A stretch of 55,286 nucleotides of DNA, from the NCBI GenBank assembly GCA_964434165.1, contig CAYSUS010000048.1, positions 1 through 55,286 of the forward strand, in the 5' to 3' direction. Source of the stretch: CAYSUS01 sp964434165. Lineage in GTDB: Bacteria > Planctomycetota > Planctomycetia > Pirellulales > Thermoguttaceae. Shown here piece after piece: positions 43,514 to 51,791 of this stretch (within the stretch, counting starts at the first letter, position 1; each line of letters opens with the position of its first letter). A model generated the notes under the pieces. That model was not told the DNA's origin, ran no database searches, and worked only from the letters and a program-made list of their open reading frames with translations. The position numbers and the translations under genes are program-made.

Positions 43514-44356
43514 TTAGTTCCTGGCGACCCGGCGGCTCGCCTGGTACATGCGCCTCGGAGCGCGGATGGAGGCGTTGGGATCCGGCTTCGGGGCCTTCGG
43601 AAGCGGCGCGGCTTCCATGGGGCCGCCGGCCGGAGCCGCGGCCTCGGCGCCGCCGCACCCGCAACCCGACGTCGTGCCGCACGCGGTCCCGCAAGGATCG
43701 CAGCAGGGATCGCAGCAGGGATCGCAGCAGCAGTTCTTCTTGCAGCCGAACAGGGCATCGAGGATGCCCAGCCCGAGCGGTCCGCCCTTCTTGCAGCAGC
43801 ATCCGCAGGGATCGCAGCAGGGCTCGCAGCAGACCGGCTCGCAGCAGACCGGCTCGCAGCAGACCGGCTCGCAGCAGACCGGCTCGCACGGCGCGCAGGT
43901 GCCGCACGGATCACACGGATCGCAGCAGCTTTTCTTGCCGCCGAACAGCCGCGCGAGCGGGCCCTTGCTGCACGGATTGCAGCAGGGATCGCAGCAGTCG
44001 GGCGGACAGGCCGGCGCACAGGCGGGCTCGGGGGCACAGACCTGCACAGGCCCACAGGCCGAACAGCAGTCCGCGCAGGGGTCGCACGGATCGCAGCAGC
44101 TCTTCCTCTTGAAGAGGTCCCGCAGACCCGAGAACAGATCGCGCCGCGGTTTGCAGCAGGGATCGCAACACGGATCGCAGCACGCCGGCTCCGGCGCACA
44201 GCACTTGGCAGGTCCGCACGCGGCGGGCGTGCAGCACGGATCGCAGCATCCCCCGCCGCGAAGGCCCCGCAGGTTTCCGAAGAGCTCGGCACCGAAGCCT
44301 TGGCTGCCGAGGACCACGCTCACGAGGAGCGCTCCAACAAACAGCTTCCCTTTCAT
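43514..44356 (-). CDS. Exported cysteine-rich CCDPCC repeat protein
   Basis: 280 residues. A signal peptide (MKGKLFVGALLVSVVLGSQ) is followed by about 200 residues built of CCDPCCDPC, CCEPVCCEPV and CDPCDPC runs interrupted by short basic/Leu blocks (RDLFSGLRDLFKRK; LARLFGGKK; LGILDALFG). The C-terminal ~45 residues are Pro/Ala-rich and end RRMYQASRRVARN. Many Cys in CCxPCC patterns suggest dense disulfide crosslinking or metal binding on the cell surface; such proteins are typical of planctomycetes, some of which have Cys-rich proteinaceous cell walls. Specific role unknown. AGGAGAGAG precedes the ATG. The DNA shows a strong ATCGCAGCAGGG-type internal repetition. Confidence 0.8.
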   Translation of the reverse strand: MKGKLFVGALLVSVVLGSQGFGAELFGNLRGLRGGGCCDPCCTPAACGPAKCCAPEPACCDPCCDPCCKPRRDLFSGLRDLFKRKSCCDPCDPCADCCSACGPVQVCAPEPACAPACPPDCCDPCCNPCSKGPLARLFGGKKSCCDPCDPCGTCAPCEPVCCEPVCCEPVCCEPVCCEPCCDPCGCCCKKGGPLGLGILDALFGCKKNCCCDPCCDPCCDPCGTACGTTSGCGCGGAEAAAPAGGPMEAAPLPKAPKPDPNASIRAPRRMYQASRRVARN

Positions 44357-44991
44357 TGAACACTCTCTCCTGTACGTTGAACCGGAGGCTCTCGCGTTCC
44401 CTGCGGACGTTGGCCGCGTGGAGGATCCGAGTCGCTGCTGTGGTCGCGGACTGGTTCTCCCATGGGCTAGAACCGGCCCGACGGCGCTCGCGGCGGCGAT
44501 CAGGAAGGGTGGGTCCGTCCCCCAGTTCGAACAGTGTTTGGCGCCAGGGCCGTCGAGCCGCTCCTTGGCTCGAAAATGCCGATCCGGTTCTCCTGACGCT
44601 CCCTTGAACGTGCTTCCTCTGCACGCGCTTCCCGGCAAGGGATCACCAACCGTATCGGCAGCCCTCTGAAGCACCCTTGAGGACGCAGAAGTAATTTTCA
44701 GCAAAAGGTTTACCGCTCTTGTTGGGCAAGCTGTTCCGCACGCGCAAGCCGGGCAAACCTTGACGGTTGTGCGGGCGGAAAGCGGCTTGCGCGCTGGCGA
44801 TTCGCTTGGGCAATCCGCAAAGTCAACCTCTCTTCGTCAACCTCCGGAAGGCCGCTGCGCCTCGCAGCCCGCAGGTCCGACCCGCCATCCGGCGCCCGCT
44901 GGCGGTCCGCCTGCCGAATTGGTATTCTGGAGAACATCCCCGTCCTGCCCGAGACTCCCCCCACTTCCCCTCCTCCACTTGAGGCCGCTCG
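44357..44991. other. Intergenic region of about 635 bp
   Basis: Upstream of the minus-strand Cys-rich gene and the plus-strand cupin gene. It contains an AT-richer patch near 44690-44720. I see no gene with family features, only chance frames; no confident promoter could be assigned. Confidence 0.45.
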
Positions 44992-45354
44992 ATGGCCGGG
45001 TCCGAACGACCGTTCGAGATGCTGCACTTCGACGACGTACCAGGGGTGGCCTGCCCGTGTGGCATGGCCCGTCGGGCATTCGCCGACCTGGCTGACTACC
45101 CAGCCACGATCCACCGCACGGAGATCCGAGAGGACGCCAGGCCGCACTACCACCGTCGGCTTACCGAGACGTATTATGTCCTCCAGTGCGAGGACGGCGC
45201 CCAGATCGAGCTCGACGGACAGCGCCATCCGGTGCGCCCGGGCACGTGCGTCCTCATCCGGCCCGGCACCGTCCATCGCGCCGTGGGAAAGATGAGCGTC
45301 CTGATCGTCGTGATCCCCAAGTTCGATCCCGAGGACGAGGTGCTGGTTGATTGA
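44992..45354 (+). CDS. Small cupin-domain protein
   Basis: 120 residues, a single cupin barrel. Motif 1 is RPHYHRRLTETYYVLQCEDG with the H-x-H and Glu metal ligands; motif 2 is PVRPGTCVLIRPGTVHRAVG with the third His. Likely a metal-binding enzyme or sensor of a small molecule; the substrate is unknown. The PQQ-propeller gene follows 95 bp later on the same strand. Confidence 0.85.
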   Translation: MAGSERPFEMLHFDDVPGVACPCGMARRAFADLADYPATIHRTEIREDARPHYHRRLTETYYVLQCEDGAQIELDGQRHPVRPGTCVLIRPGTVHRAVGKMSVLIVVIPKFDPEDEVLVD

Positions 45355-45448
45355 CGCTGGACGCGACGCGGGCCGTCTTCGCGCTATTCCGAGCCGGCCG
45401 TGTCGGCCCGGCTCGGATCCGCTCCCGTTGATCTGGAGTACGACATCG

Positions 45449-47101
45449 ATGAACAGAATGGTGCCGATTCTCGCGATCGCCCTGGGCGCGGCATTCGCTG
45501 CCGTGGCTGTCTCGGACAAGCGGGGCCTCGCGGGGGATGCCGCGTCGCGGGCCGCGTCGCAGTGGGGTGAGTCGTCCGCCCGAAACAACGCCTCCTCGGC
45601 CACCGGACTGCCGACCCAATGGGACCCCGGCACGTTCGATCCGCGCACCGACGACTGGATCGGCGAAGGGGCCAGAAGCGTCAAGTGGGTCGCGCGGCTG
45701 GGGCATCAGACCTATGGCACGCCGATCGTCGCCGGGGGCAAGGTCTTCTGCGCCACCAGCAACGGCGGCGGCTACGTGACCCGATACGGCAGGGACACCG
45801 ATCTCGGGTGCCTGCTGGCCTTCCGCGCCGCAGACGGCGGGTTCCTCTGGCAGCTTTCGCGCGAGAAGCTCGCCGCGGGCCGCTCGATCGACTGGCCGGA
45901 GCAGGGCATCTGCTGCTCGCCGCTGGTCGAGGGCGACCGGCTGTGGATCGTCACCAACCGCGGCGAGGTCGCCTGCCTCGATACCGAAGGCTTCGCCGAC
46001 GGCGAAAACGACGGCCCCTACAAGGACGAGCCGAGCACCGATCGCGGCGAGGCCGACATCGTCTGGCTGTTCAACATGATGAAGGAGGTCGGCTCGGTCC
46101 AGCACAACATGGCCAGTTGCTCGGTCACTGCGCGGGGCGAGCTGCTGTTCGTGAACACCTCCAACGGCGTCGATGAATCGCACGAGAACATCCCCGCCCC
46201 GGAGGCCCCCAGCTTCCTCGCCCTGGAAAAGGACTCCGGCAAGCTCGTCTGGGCGGATAGCTCCCCCGGCAAGAACATCATGCACGGCCAGTGGGGCTCG
46301 CCCGCCGTTGCGGAGCTGGGCGGTGTGCCCCAGGTGCTGTTCCCCGGCGGCGACGGCTGGCTGTACAGCTTCCTGGCCACGCGCGAGAACCAGGGCGGAC
46401 GGCCGAAGCTCCTCTGGAAGTTCGACTGCAACCCCAAGGCCGCCACGTGGCAGAACGACGGGCGCGGCGACCGCAACGAGATCATCGCCACGCCGGTCGT
46501 GTGGGAAGGCCGCGTTTATCTGGCCACGGGCCAGGACCCCGAATACGGCGAGGGACAGGGGCACCTGTGGTGCATCGACCCGACCAAGCGCGGCGACGTG
46601 AGCGCCGAGATCGTCCTCGACCGCCAGGGCAGGCCGGTGCCTCACCGCCGCATCCAGGCCGTCGACGTCGAGGCCGGCGAGCAGGCCAAGCCGAATCCCA
46701 ACTCGGCCGCCCTGTGGCACTACACGGGCCACGACGCCAACGCCGACGGCGAGATGGAGTTCGAGGAGACCTTCCACCGCAGCATCGGGCTGGTGGCCGT
46801 CCAGGACGGGATCCTCGTCACCGGCGACTTCGCCGGGCTGATCCACTGCCTCGACGGGAAAACCGGCAAGGTCCACTGGACCCACGACATGCTGGCCTCG
46901 ATCTGGGGCTCGCCCCTGGTGGCCGACGGGAAGATCTACCTGGGCGATGAAGACGGCGACGTGGCGGTCTTCGCCCTCTCGGCCGACAAAAAGCTCCTGG
47001 CCGAGAACATGATGAACGGCTCGATCTACAGCGCCCCGGTGGCCGTGGGCAAGGTTCTCTACATCTCGACGCGGTCGCATTTGTTCGCGATCGGGGAGTA
47101 G
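45449..47101 (+). CDS. Exported PQQ-type beta-propeller protein
   Basis: 550 residues from ATG 45449 (GGAG at 45435-45438). An N-terminal signal (VPILAIALGAAFAAVAVSD) precedes a seven- or eight-bladed propeller of the PQQ/BamB type, visible as repeated blade ends: VKWVARLGHQTYGTPIVAGGKVFCATSNGGG, ICCSPLVEGDRLWIVTNRGEV, WGSPAVAELGGVPQVLF, ATPVVWEGRVYLATG, HCLDGKTGKVHWTHDMLASIWGSPLVADGKIYLGDEDG. Conserved in planctomycetes, function unknown; no PQQ-dependent dehydrogenase catalytic motif is evident. It may bind a protein or saccharide partner in the periplasm. An inverted-repeat element follows the stop. Confidence 0.85.
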   Translation: MNRMVPILAIALGAAFAAVAVSDKRGLAGDAASRAASQWGESSARNNASSATGLPTQWDPGTFDPRTDDWIGEGARSVKWVARLGHQTYGTPIVAGGKVFCATSNGGGYVTRYGRDTDLGCLLAFRAADGGFLWQLSREKLAAGRSIDWPEQGICCSPLVEGDRLWIVTNRGEVACLDTEGFADGENDGPYKDEPSTDRGEADIVWLFNMMKEVGSVQHNMASCSVTARGELLFVNTSNGVDESHENIPAPEAPSFLALEKDSGKLVWADSSPGKNIMHGQWGSPAVAELGGVPQVLFPGGDGWLYSFLATRENQGGRPKLLWKFDCNPKAATWQNDGRGDRNEIIATPVVWEGRVYLATGQDPEYGEGQGHLWCIDPTKRGDVSAEIVLDRQGRPVPHRRIQAVDVEAGEQAKPNPNSAALWHYTGHDANADGEMEFEETFHRSIGLVAVQDGILVTGDFAGLIHCLDGKTGKVHWTHDMLASIWGSPLVADGKIYLGDEDGDVAVFALSADKKLLAENMMNGSIYSAPVAVGKVLYISTRSHLFAIGE

Positions 47102-47135
47102 CCGGCGACGAGACCGCCAACTGCCCGGGCGGGGA

Positions 47136-47282
47136 AACCGCTGATTGGCGCGAACGGACGCTGATGGCTGCGGGGCGCGATTGGATCGGGGCACGGAGAG
47201 AACGAAGTAGGCCCCCCGGGAGGCGCTCGGTCTTAACGCCGCCGTCTGTTGCTTCCTTCCCCGTCAGCGTCGATTAGCGGTT
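47136..47282. repeat. Inverted-repeat intergenic element
   Basis: The left arm starts AACCGCTGATTG (47136) and ends GACGCTGATGG (47167); the right arm, in reverse, reads AACCGCTAATC-GACGCTGACGG (47261-47282) with about 10 bp lost between the two blocks. The right end supplies the TAA stop of the acetylesterase-like gene. Confidence 0.65.
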
Positions 47283-48831
47283 ACGGCCGCTCGACGTCGG
47301 TCCGGAACGGCGAGGCGGGGATGCCCGCCTTGTTGGCCAGGTTGCCCTTGGGGTTATCTGCCCAAGCATAGCGCACGGCGACCGGGTCCTCGATCTCGTC
47401 GCTCCAGACGACGACCGTGTCGCCTTCGATCCTGGCCTTGGCCCAGACGAAGTCCTCCTCCGCTCCGGCGATGGCGAAGCCTTCGAGCTCTCCGCCGCCG
47501 TTGGCCACCAGACCGCCGCCCACGTGGTCGAAGTGGAGCACGATCGTGCCGTCCTTCTTCTCCATCGACTTGTAGATCGGGCCGGACCCGACGATGTCCT
47601 TGCCGTAGGTGGTCGCCAGGGCCCACACGGCGAGCCGCCCACCCACGTCCTGCTTGTTCTTCGGGTGGATGTCGTCGGCCTCGCCGATATCGACGGTGAT
47701 CGCCATGCCCGTGTTCTTCAGGGCGAGCGTCTGGAGCATCTCCTCGCGCACGGTGACCCATCCGCTGGGCTCGACCGGCTTTTCCTGCGGCTTGCGGAAG
47801 TTGGGAAGCTGCACGAAGAGGAACGGGAAGTCGCCCTGCCGCCACCGGCTGCGCCAGTCGGTGATCATCGCGCGGAGCTGCAAGCCGTAGAGCGACGCGT
47901 TGTAGCGGCCGGCGTTGCTCTCGCCCTGGTACCAGATGGCCCCGCGCACGGCGTACGGCACGAGCGGAGCGATCATGCCGTTATAGAGGCTGGCCGGCCG
48001 GTGCGGGCTCATGCGGGGATCGCCCGGACTGCGCGGCCGGCGCGGCGGCTTCTTGCCCGCGGCCTTGGCCTTCTTGACCTGCTCGTTCCAGCGGGCGAGC
48101 TGCTCCTCGTACCTGGCCTTGGCTTCCTCGGGGTCGTAGCCGGCAATCTGCTGCTTCCAGGAATCCAGCAGCGGCTGGAGCTTGGGCAGGGCCTCCTGCA
48201 CTTCGAGGCTCGTCCATGCCTGGACCGGGGTGCCGCCCCAGGAGGAGTTGATCAGGCCGACCGGCACGTCGAGCGTGTTGTGCAGCTTGCGCCCGAAGAA
48301 GAAGGCCGTGGCCGAGAAGCTGCCCACGGTCTCGGGGCTGCATACCTGCCAGCTCCCCTCGCAGTCGTGCTGGGGCGTTTCTGCCGGTGTGCGCTGGACC
48401 GTGAACATGCGGATCTCGGGCAGATCGGCCGCGGACTGCTCCTTGTCGAAGTCCTTGCAGCCGCGGACCGTCATGGCCATGTTCGACTGGCCCGAGGCAA
48501 GCCACACTTCGCCGACCAGCACGTCCTCGATCGCGAGCTTGTTGCTTCCCTGGACGGTCATCTTGTGCGGGCCGCCGGCGGGGAGCTTATCGAGCGTGAC
48601 GCACCACTTGCCGCCGGCGTCGGTCGTGCCGGACTTGCTCTGCCCGCAGAGCGTCACCGTCACCTTCTCACCCGGCGAGGCCCAACCCCAGACCGGCACG
48701 GGCTCGTCGCGCTGTACCACCATGTGATCGGAGAACAGGGCCGGCAGCGCGACCTCGGCCCGGGCGGACGGGGCCAGGCCGATCACCGAGACCGCGACAA
48801 ACGTCCACGCAACGAAACGCCTGCAACGCAT
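47281..48831 (-). CDS. Exported sialate O-acetylesterase-like SGNH hydrolase
   Basis: 516 residues. Signal peptide cut near ARA (25). N-terminal beta domain (VALPALFSDHMVVQRDEPVPVWGWASPGEKVTV). SGNH core: VWLASGQSNM with nucleophile Ser116, GLINSSWGGTPVQAWTS, WYQGESNAGR, and the catalytic DDIHPKNK (Asp/His) near residue 405. Members remove O-acetyl groups from sugars such as sialic acid or plant glycans. A Lys/Arg/Pro-rich insert (KAKAAGKKPPRRPRSP) lies mid-protein. AGGAG precedes ATG 48831. It is in one run with DUF1080, MFS and sulfatase genes. Confidence 0.9.
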   Translation of the reverse strand: MRCRRFVAWTFVAVSVIGLAPSARAEVALPALFSDHMVVQRDEPVPVWGWASPGEKVTVTLCGQSKSGTTDAGGKWCVTLDKLPAGGPHKMTVQGSNKLAIEDVLVGEVWLASGQSNMAMTVRGCKDFDKEQSAADLPEIRMFTVQRTPAETPQHDCEGSWQVCSPETVGSFSATAFFFGRKLHNTLDVPVGLINSSWGGTPVQAWTSLEVQEALPKLQPLLDSWKQQIAGYDPEEAKARYEEQLARWNEQVKKAKAAGKKPPRRPRSPGDPRMSPHRPASLYNGMIAPLVPYAVRGAIWYQGESNAGRYNASLYGLQLRAMITDWRSRWRQGDFPFLFVQLPNFRKPQEKPVEPSGWVTVREEMLQTLALKNTGMAITVDIGEADDIHPKNKQDVGGRLAVWALATTYGKDIVGSGPIYKSMEKKDGTIVLHFDHVGGGLVANGGGELEGFAIAGAEEDFVWAKARIEGDTVVVWSDEIEDPVAVRYAWADNPKGNLANKAGIPASPFRTDVERP

Positions 48832-48932
48832 GGTGCGAGTCTCCTGAAGGACGGTGCGGTTCACGTCAACCGGTACGCCAGCATGGTAAGCCGCGCGGCC
48901 GCGCCGTGCAAGCGCCGGCTGCGCACCGCGGA

Positions 48933-49042
48933 GGGGCATAGGCAGCGCCTTCCCCACGCAAGGTCAACACGCCTCTGGGGCGCAAACCGACAGCGCCATG
49001 AACAGGCGAGGGGCCGTATCGCGCAAAAACGCTGCCAGCCCC
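48933..49042. mobile_element. MITE-like element, copy A
   Basis: About 110 bp. The left end is GGGGCATAGGCAGCG followed by TTCCCCACGC, the right end GCGCAAAAACGCTGCCAGCC. The outer ends are imperfect inverted repeats around GGCAGCG. A collinear copy of the same length lies at 51524-51633 in inverted orientation. It encodes nothing. Confidence 0.65.
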
Positions 49043-49049
49043 GCGGAGT

Positions 49050-49748
49050 TCAATTGCCCCTGGCCGGCGCGTCGCCATCGAGCGGGATCAGCCGGACCGT
49101 GCGAAAGTGGATCTCGCCGCCCTCGGATTGCAGGCCGATCTTGCCGGCCACCACGTGCAGGCCGGTCGCCTCGTTGACCTTCTCGCCGTTGACCTTGAGC
49201 GTGAGATCCTCGCCCTGGAGCGTGATGTCGTAGCGGTTCCACTCGCCGGGCTCCTTCTCGTTGCCCTGGGTCTTCTTCACGCCGGAAAGCTTGCCGAACA
49301 GCTTGCCCTCAGCCGAAACGGCCCGGTCGGCGTCGCCCTGGACGGGAAAACCGTGGAAGCCGTAGATGGCTCCCGCGTCGCCGCTCTTGAGCTGGGCCTC
49401 GACGCACCGGGGCAGGGCCTGCGCCTTGCCGGTGATCCGCATCAGCACGCCGCTATTGCCCGCCGGCTTGCCGGGCGCCCAGCGCCACTCGACGACGAGC
49501 TTGAAGCTGGTGTACTCCTTCTTCGTGGCCAGGTATCCCATCGGCTCGCCCTTGCAGACCAGCAGCCCATCGCGCACGCTCCACACGTCGGCTATCTTCA
49601 CGTCGCGGTCGACTAGATAGTGTTCCCACCCCTCCAAGTTCTTTCCGTTGAACAGGTCCACGGCGCCTTCGGGCTTGTCCGCCGCCTGGGCCCACGAACC
49701 GGCCGCCAAGAGGACGGCGATCGCCGCCCCACGCAGGTTGAGTCTCAT
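49050..49748 (-). CDS. Exported DUF1080 (3-keto-disaccharide hydrolase) family protein
   Basis: 232 residues. A signal peptide (AAIAVLLAAGSWAQA) leads to the DUF1080 concanavalin-like fold: DLFNGKNLEGWEHY, WSVRDGLLVCKGEPMGYLATKKEYTSFKLVVEWR, NSGVLMRITG, CVEAQLKSGDAGAIYGF, EWNRYDITLQGEDLTLKVNGEKVNEATG and GKIGLQSEGGEIHFRTVRL at the end. Some members cleave 3-keto-glycosides made by GMC or Gfo/Idh oxidases, so it may work with the oxidoreductase type encoded elsewhere in this window. ATG 49748 follows GGGAGGAG. Confidence 0.93.
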   Translation of the reverse strand: MRLNLRGAAIAVLLAAGSWAQAADKPEGAVDLFNGKNLEGWEHYLVDRDVKIADVWSVRDGLLVCKGEPMGYLATKKEYTSFKLVVEWRWAPGKPAGNSGVLMRITGKAQALPRCVEAQLKSGDAGAIYGFHGFPVQGDADRAVSAEGKLFGKLSGVKKTQGNEKEPGEWNRYDITLQGEDLTLKVNGEKVNEATGLHVVAGKIGLQSEGGEIHFRTVRLIPLDGDAPARGN

Positions 49749-49908
49749 GTTGCTCCTCCCTTTCGCGTCGCAATGAAAGCGTTGCCTTGAGGTCGCATTC
49801 GCGATCGAAATACCAACAGAGCCTCCGTGCCGCCGCCTGGGTTCCTCACCTTGCGCACCTCGGGATCGTCCCATCCAAGGCCGTCTCTGTCAAGTCTCGC
49901 CCCGGCCC

Positions 49909-51258
49909 TCACGCGGGGCCGGAAGAGGCGTCGCGGACCTTACCCGCCCCTGGCACCCCCCCGTTCTCCACGACCCGAAGCAGCAGAAGCAGCCCCGCGC
50001 TGCGGGCGAGCCAGCCGAGGAGGAACGCGGCGTGGAAGTAGTCGAGCGTCGCGCCGCCGGGCAAGTGGAAGTCGTGGTCGCGCCAGGCGTCGGTGGCGAG
50101 CCCTCCCAGCACCGAACCGGCGGCGTAGCAGATTCCGCCGGCCGCGAAGAACGTGGCCACGTAGGCGGCGTTCTCCTCGCGCGGGGCCAGCTTCAACGTG
50201 AGGTTCGGCAGGCACACGTTCAGGCCGGCGTAGGCGATCCAGGCCACCCAGGCCCCGGCGAACCACCACGGCTGCTCGGGCGTGGCGAGGAAGTAGAACA
50301 GCAGCGCCCCGGAGGTGATCGCCAGCGAGCCGAACAGCACGGGCCGGTTGCCCCACCGATCGGCCCATCGTCCCATCGTCGGGCTGACCGCGAACTGGCC
50401 GAGCCGCATGCCCGTCTTCAGGCCGTTCATCGCCAGGAGCGTGGCGCCGAGCACCCATGGGTAGAGGAACTGCACCGACTGCGTCAGCCCGTTGGAAAAC
50501 GAGAACCAGCAGCCGAAGAGCAGGAAAGGCAGGAATCGCGGATCGAGAAGCGGCGCCAGCGTGAGGCGGGCCGTCGGGGGCCCGCGCTGATCCTCCCTGG
50601 GCCGCTCCAGGGCCGGCATGCGCACCAGCGGCACCACGGCGACCAGCATCATGCCGGCTCCCAGCAGCGCCGGGATGAGATAGGCCGTCCATCGCGGCAG
50701 CGCGGGATACAGGGCACGGATGCCCCAGGCGTGCAGACCGGCCCCGAGCATGGCGGCGGCCTGAGCGAGGACCATCAGCCGCTCGCGCCGGCCCAGGAAG
50801 CGGCCGCGAATCCGCGGCGGGGCTGCGTCGGCGATCCACGACCAGAGCCCGACCGTGCCCAGGTACTCCAGCAGGTGATACAGGCACCAGAGCAGCACCA
50901 GGGCCGCAAGCGACATGCCGGGCGAGGGCATCGCGTCCGGCGCGGCGGCCCACGGCAGTCCGAAGAGCACGGCCGCGCTGGCCAGATAGGCCGCGATGCA
51001 CAGCCGCTTCCGTCCGCCCAGCCGCGCGATCAGCGCGGGCGCCGCAATGCGCAGCAGCCCGGCGACGCGCGGGGCGGCCAGGATCAGGGCGATGCCCAGC
51101 CCCACGCGCGGCACACCCGCCTCGATGGCCAGGTAGATCACCAGCGTGCTGGAGATCAGGCCGTTGCCCAGCGCCCAAAGCCCACCGTTCCACACGGCTA
51201 GGCGCCTCGCCGTACGGCGGAGGAGGATCGTGCCGGTCCGGTTGGGGAGGCCTTTCAT
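49909..51258 (-). CDS. Major facilitator superfamily transporter
   Basis: 449 residues from ATG 51258 (before KGLPNRTG). About twelve hydrophobic helices, with MFS-type basic loops such as RIRGRFLGRRERLM and GRWADRWGNRP between helices (the loop A motif region). Helix examples: LWALGNGLISSTLVIYLAIEAG, PFLLFGCWFSFSNGL, PVLFGSLAITSGALLFYFLA. Likely a sugar or small organic-molecule transporter linked to the neighbouring glycan-processing enzymes, but the substrate is unknown. The longer frame from 51360 would add 34 unlikely residues. Confidence 0.82.
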   Translation of the reverse strand: MKGLPNRTGTILLRRTARRLAVWNGGLWALGNGLISSTLVIYLAIEAGVPRVGLGIALILAAPRVAGLLRIAAPALIARLGGRKRLCIAAYLASAAVLFGLPWAAAPDAMPSPGMSLAALVLLWCLYHLLEYLGTVGLWSWIADAAPPRIRGRFLGRRERLMVLAQAAAMLGAGLHAWGIRALYPALPRWTAYLIPALLGAGMMLVAVVPLVRMPALERPREDQRGPPTARLTLAPLLDPRFLPFLLFGCWFSFSNGLTQSVQFLYPWVLGATLLAMNGLKTGMRLGQFAVSPTMGRWADRWGNRPVLFGSLAITSGALLFYFLATPEQPWWFAGAWVAWIAYAGLNVCLPNLTLKLAPREENAAYVATFFAAGGICYAAGSVLGGLATDAWRDHDFHLPGGATLDYFHAAFLLGWLARSAGLLLLLRVVENGGVPGAGKVRDASSGPA

Positions 51259-51791
51259 GGCCCCCGAGCATAGGGCGGCGCGCTGGGGCGTGCAAGCACC
51301 AGCGGTGCCTTCGTCGTTGACGCTTCGGATCGTCCCCACGAAGAGGAGGGGGAGCGACACCGTTCATTCGACCTGCGGCGCAGGGAGTCGCGTGGTGGGA
51401 AACAGCTCGCTGGGCGTGGAACGAAGGATGCAGGACGCGATGGTGTCGTGCGTGGACCGGATCGTCGGCCGGGAGGAGACGCTCCGGTCGATGCGCAAGG
51501 CGCTGTGCCGGACTTCGCACCGAGGGGGGCTGGCAGCGTTTTCGCATGACATAACACCCCCGCGTCGGCCGTGCGCGGCGCCATGCACTGGAGAATCAGC
51601 CTGGGCTCGCGTGGGGAAACGCTGCCTGTCCCCTTCCGCGTCGCGCGATCGTCCCACGGGGGACAGGAACCGCTCTCCCGGATGCCGCAATCCGATCCAC
51701 GCCCAGGTTCGATCGCGCGCACACTCCTGACGCGGCTGCACTGCAGAAGGAGGACGCTTCCAGCCCCCTCCGACTTCGGAATTCCGACCTC
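51259..51791. other. Intergenic region between the MFS transporter and sulfatase genes
   Basis: About 530 bp. It carries the MITE-like copy B at 51524-51633 and a hairpin CCTGTCCCC/GGGGACAGG (51626-51634 with 51659-51667). No gene was recognised in it. Confidence 0.55.
51524..51633. mobile_element. MITE-like element, copy B
   Basis: Inverted relative to copy A at 48933-49042. Ends are GGGGGGCTGGCAGCGTTTTC and AAACGCTGCCTGTCCCC. Same length and collinear conserved blocks at both ends; the centre has diverged. Confidence 0.65.
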
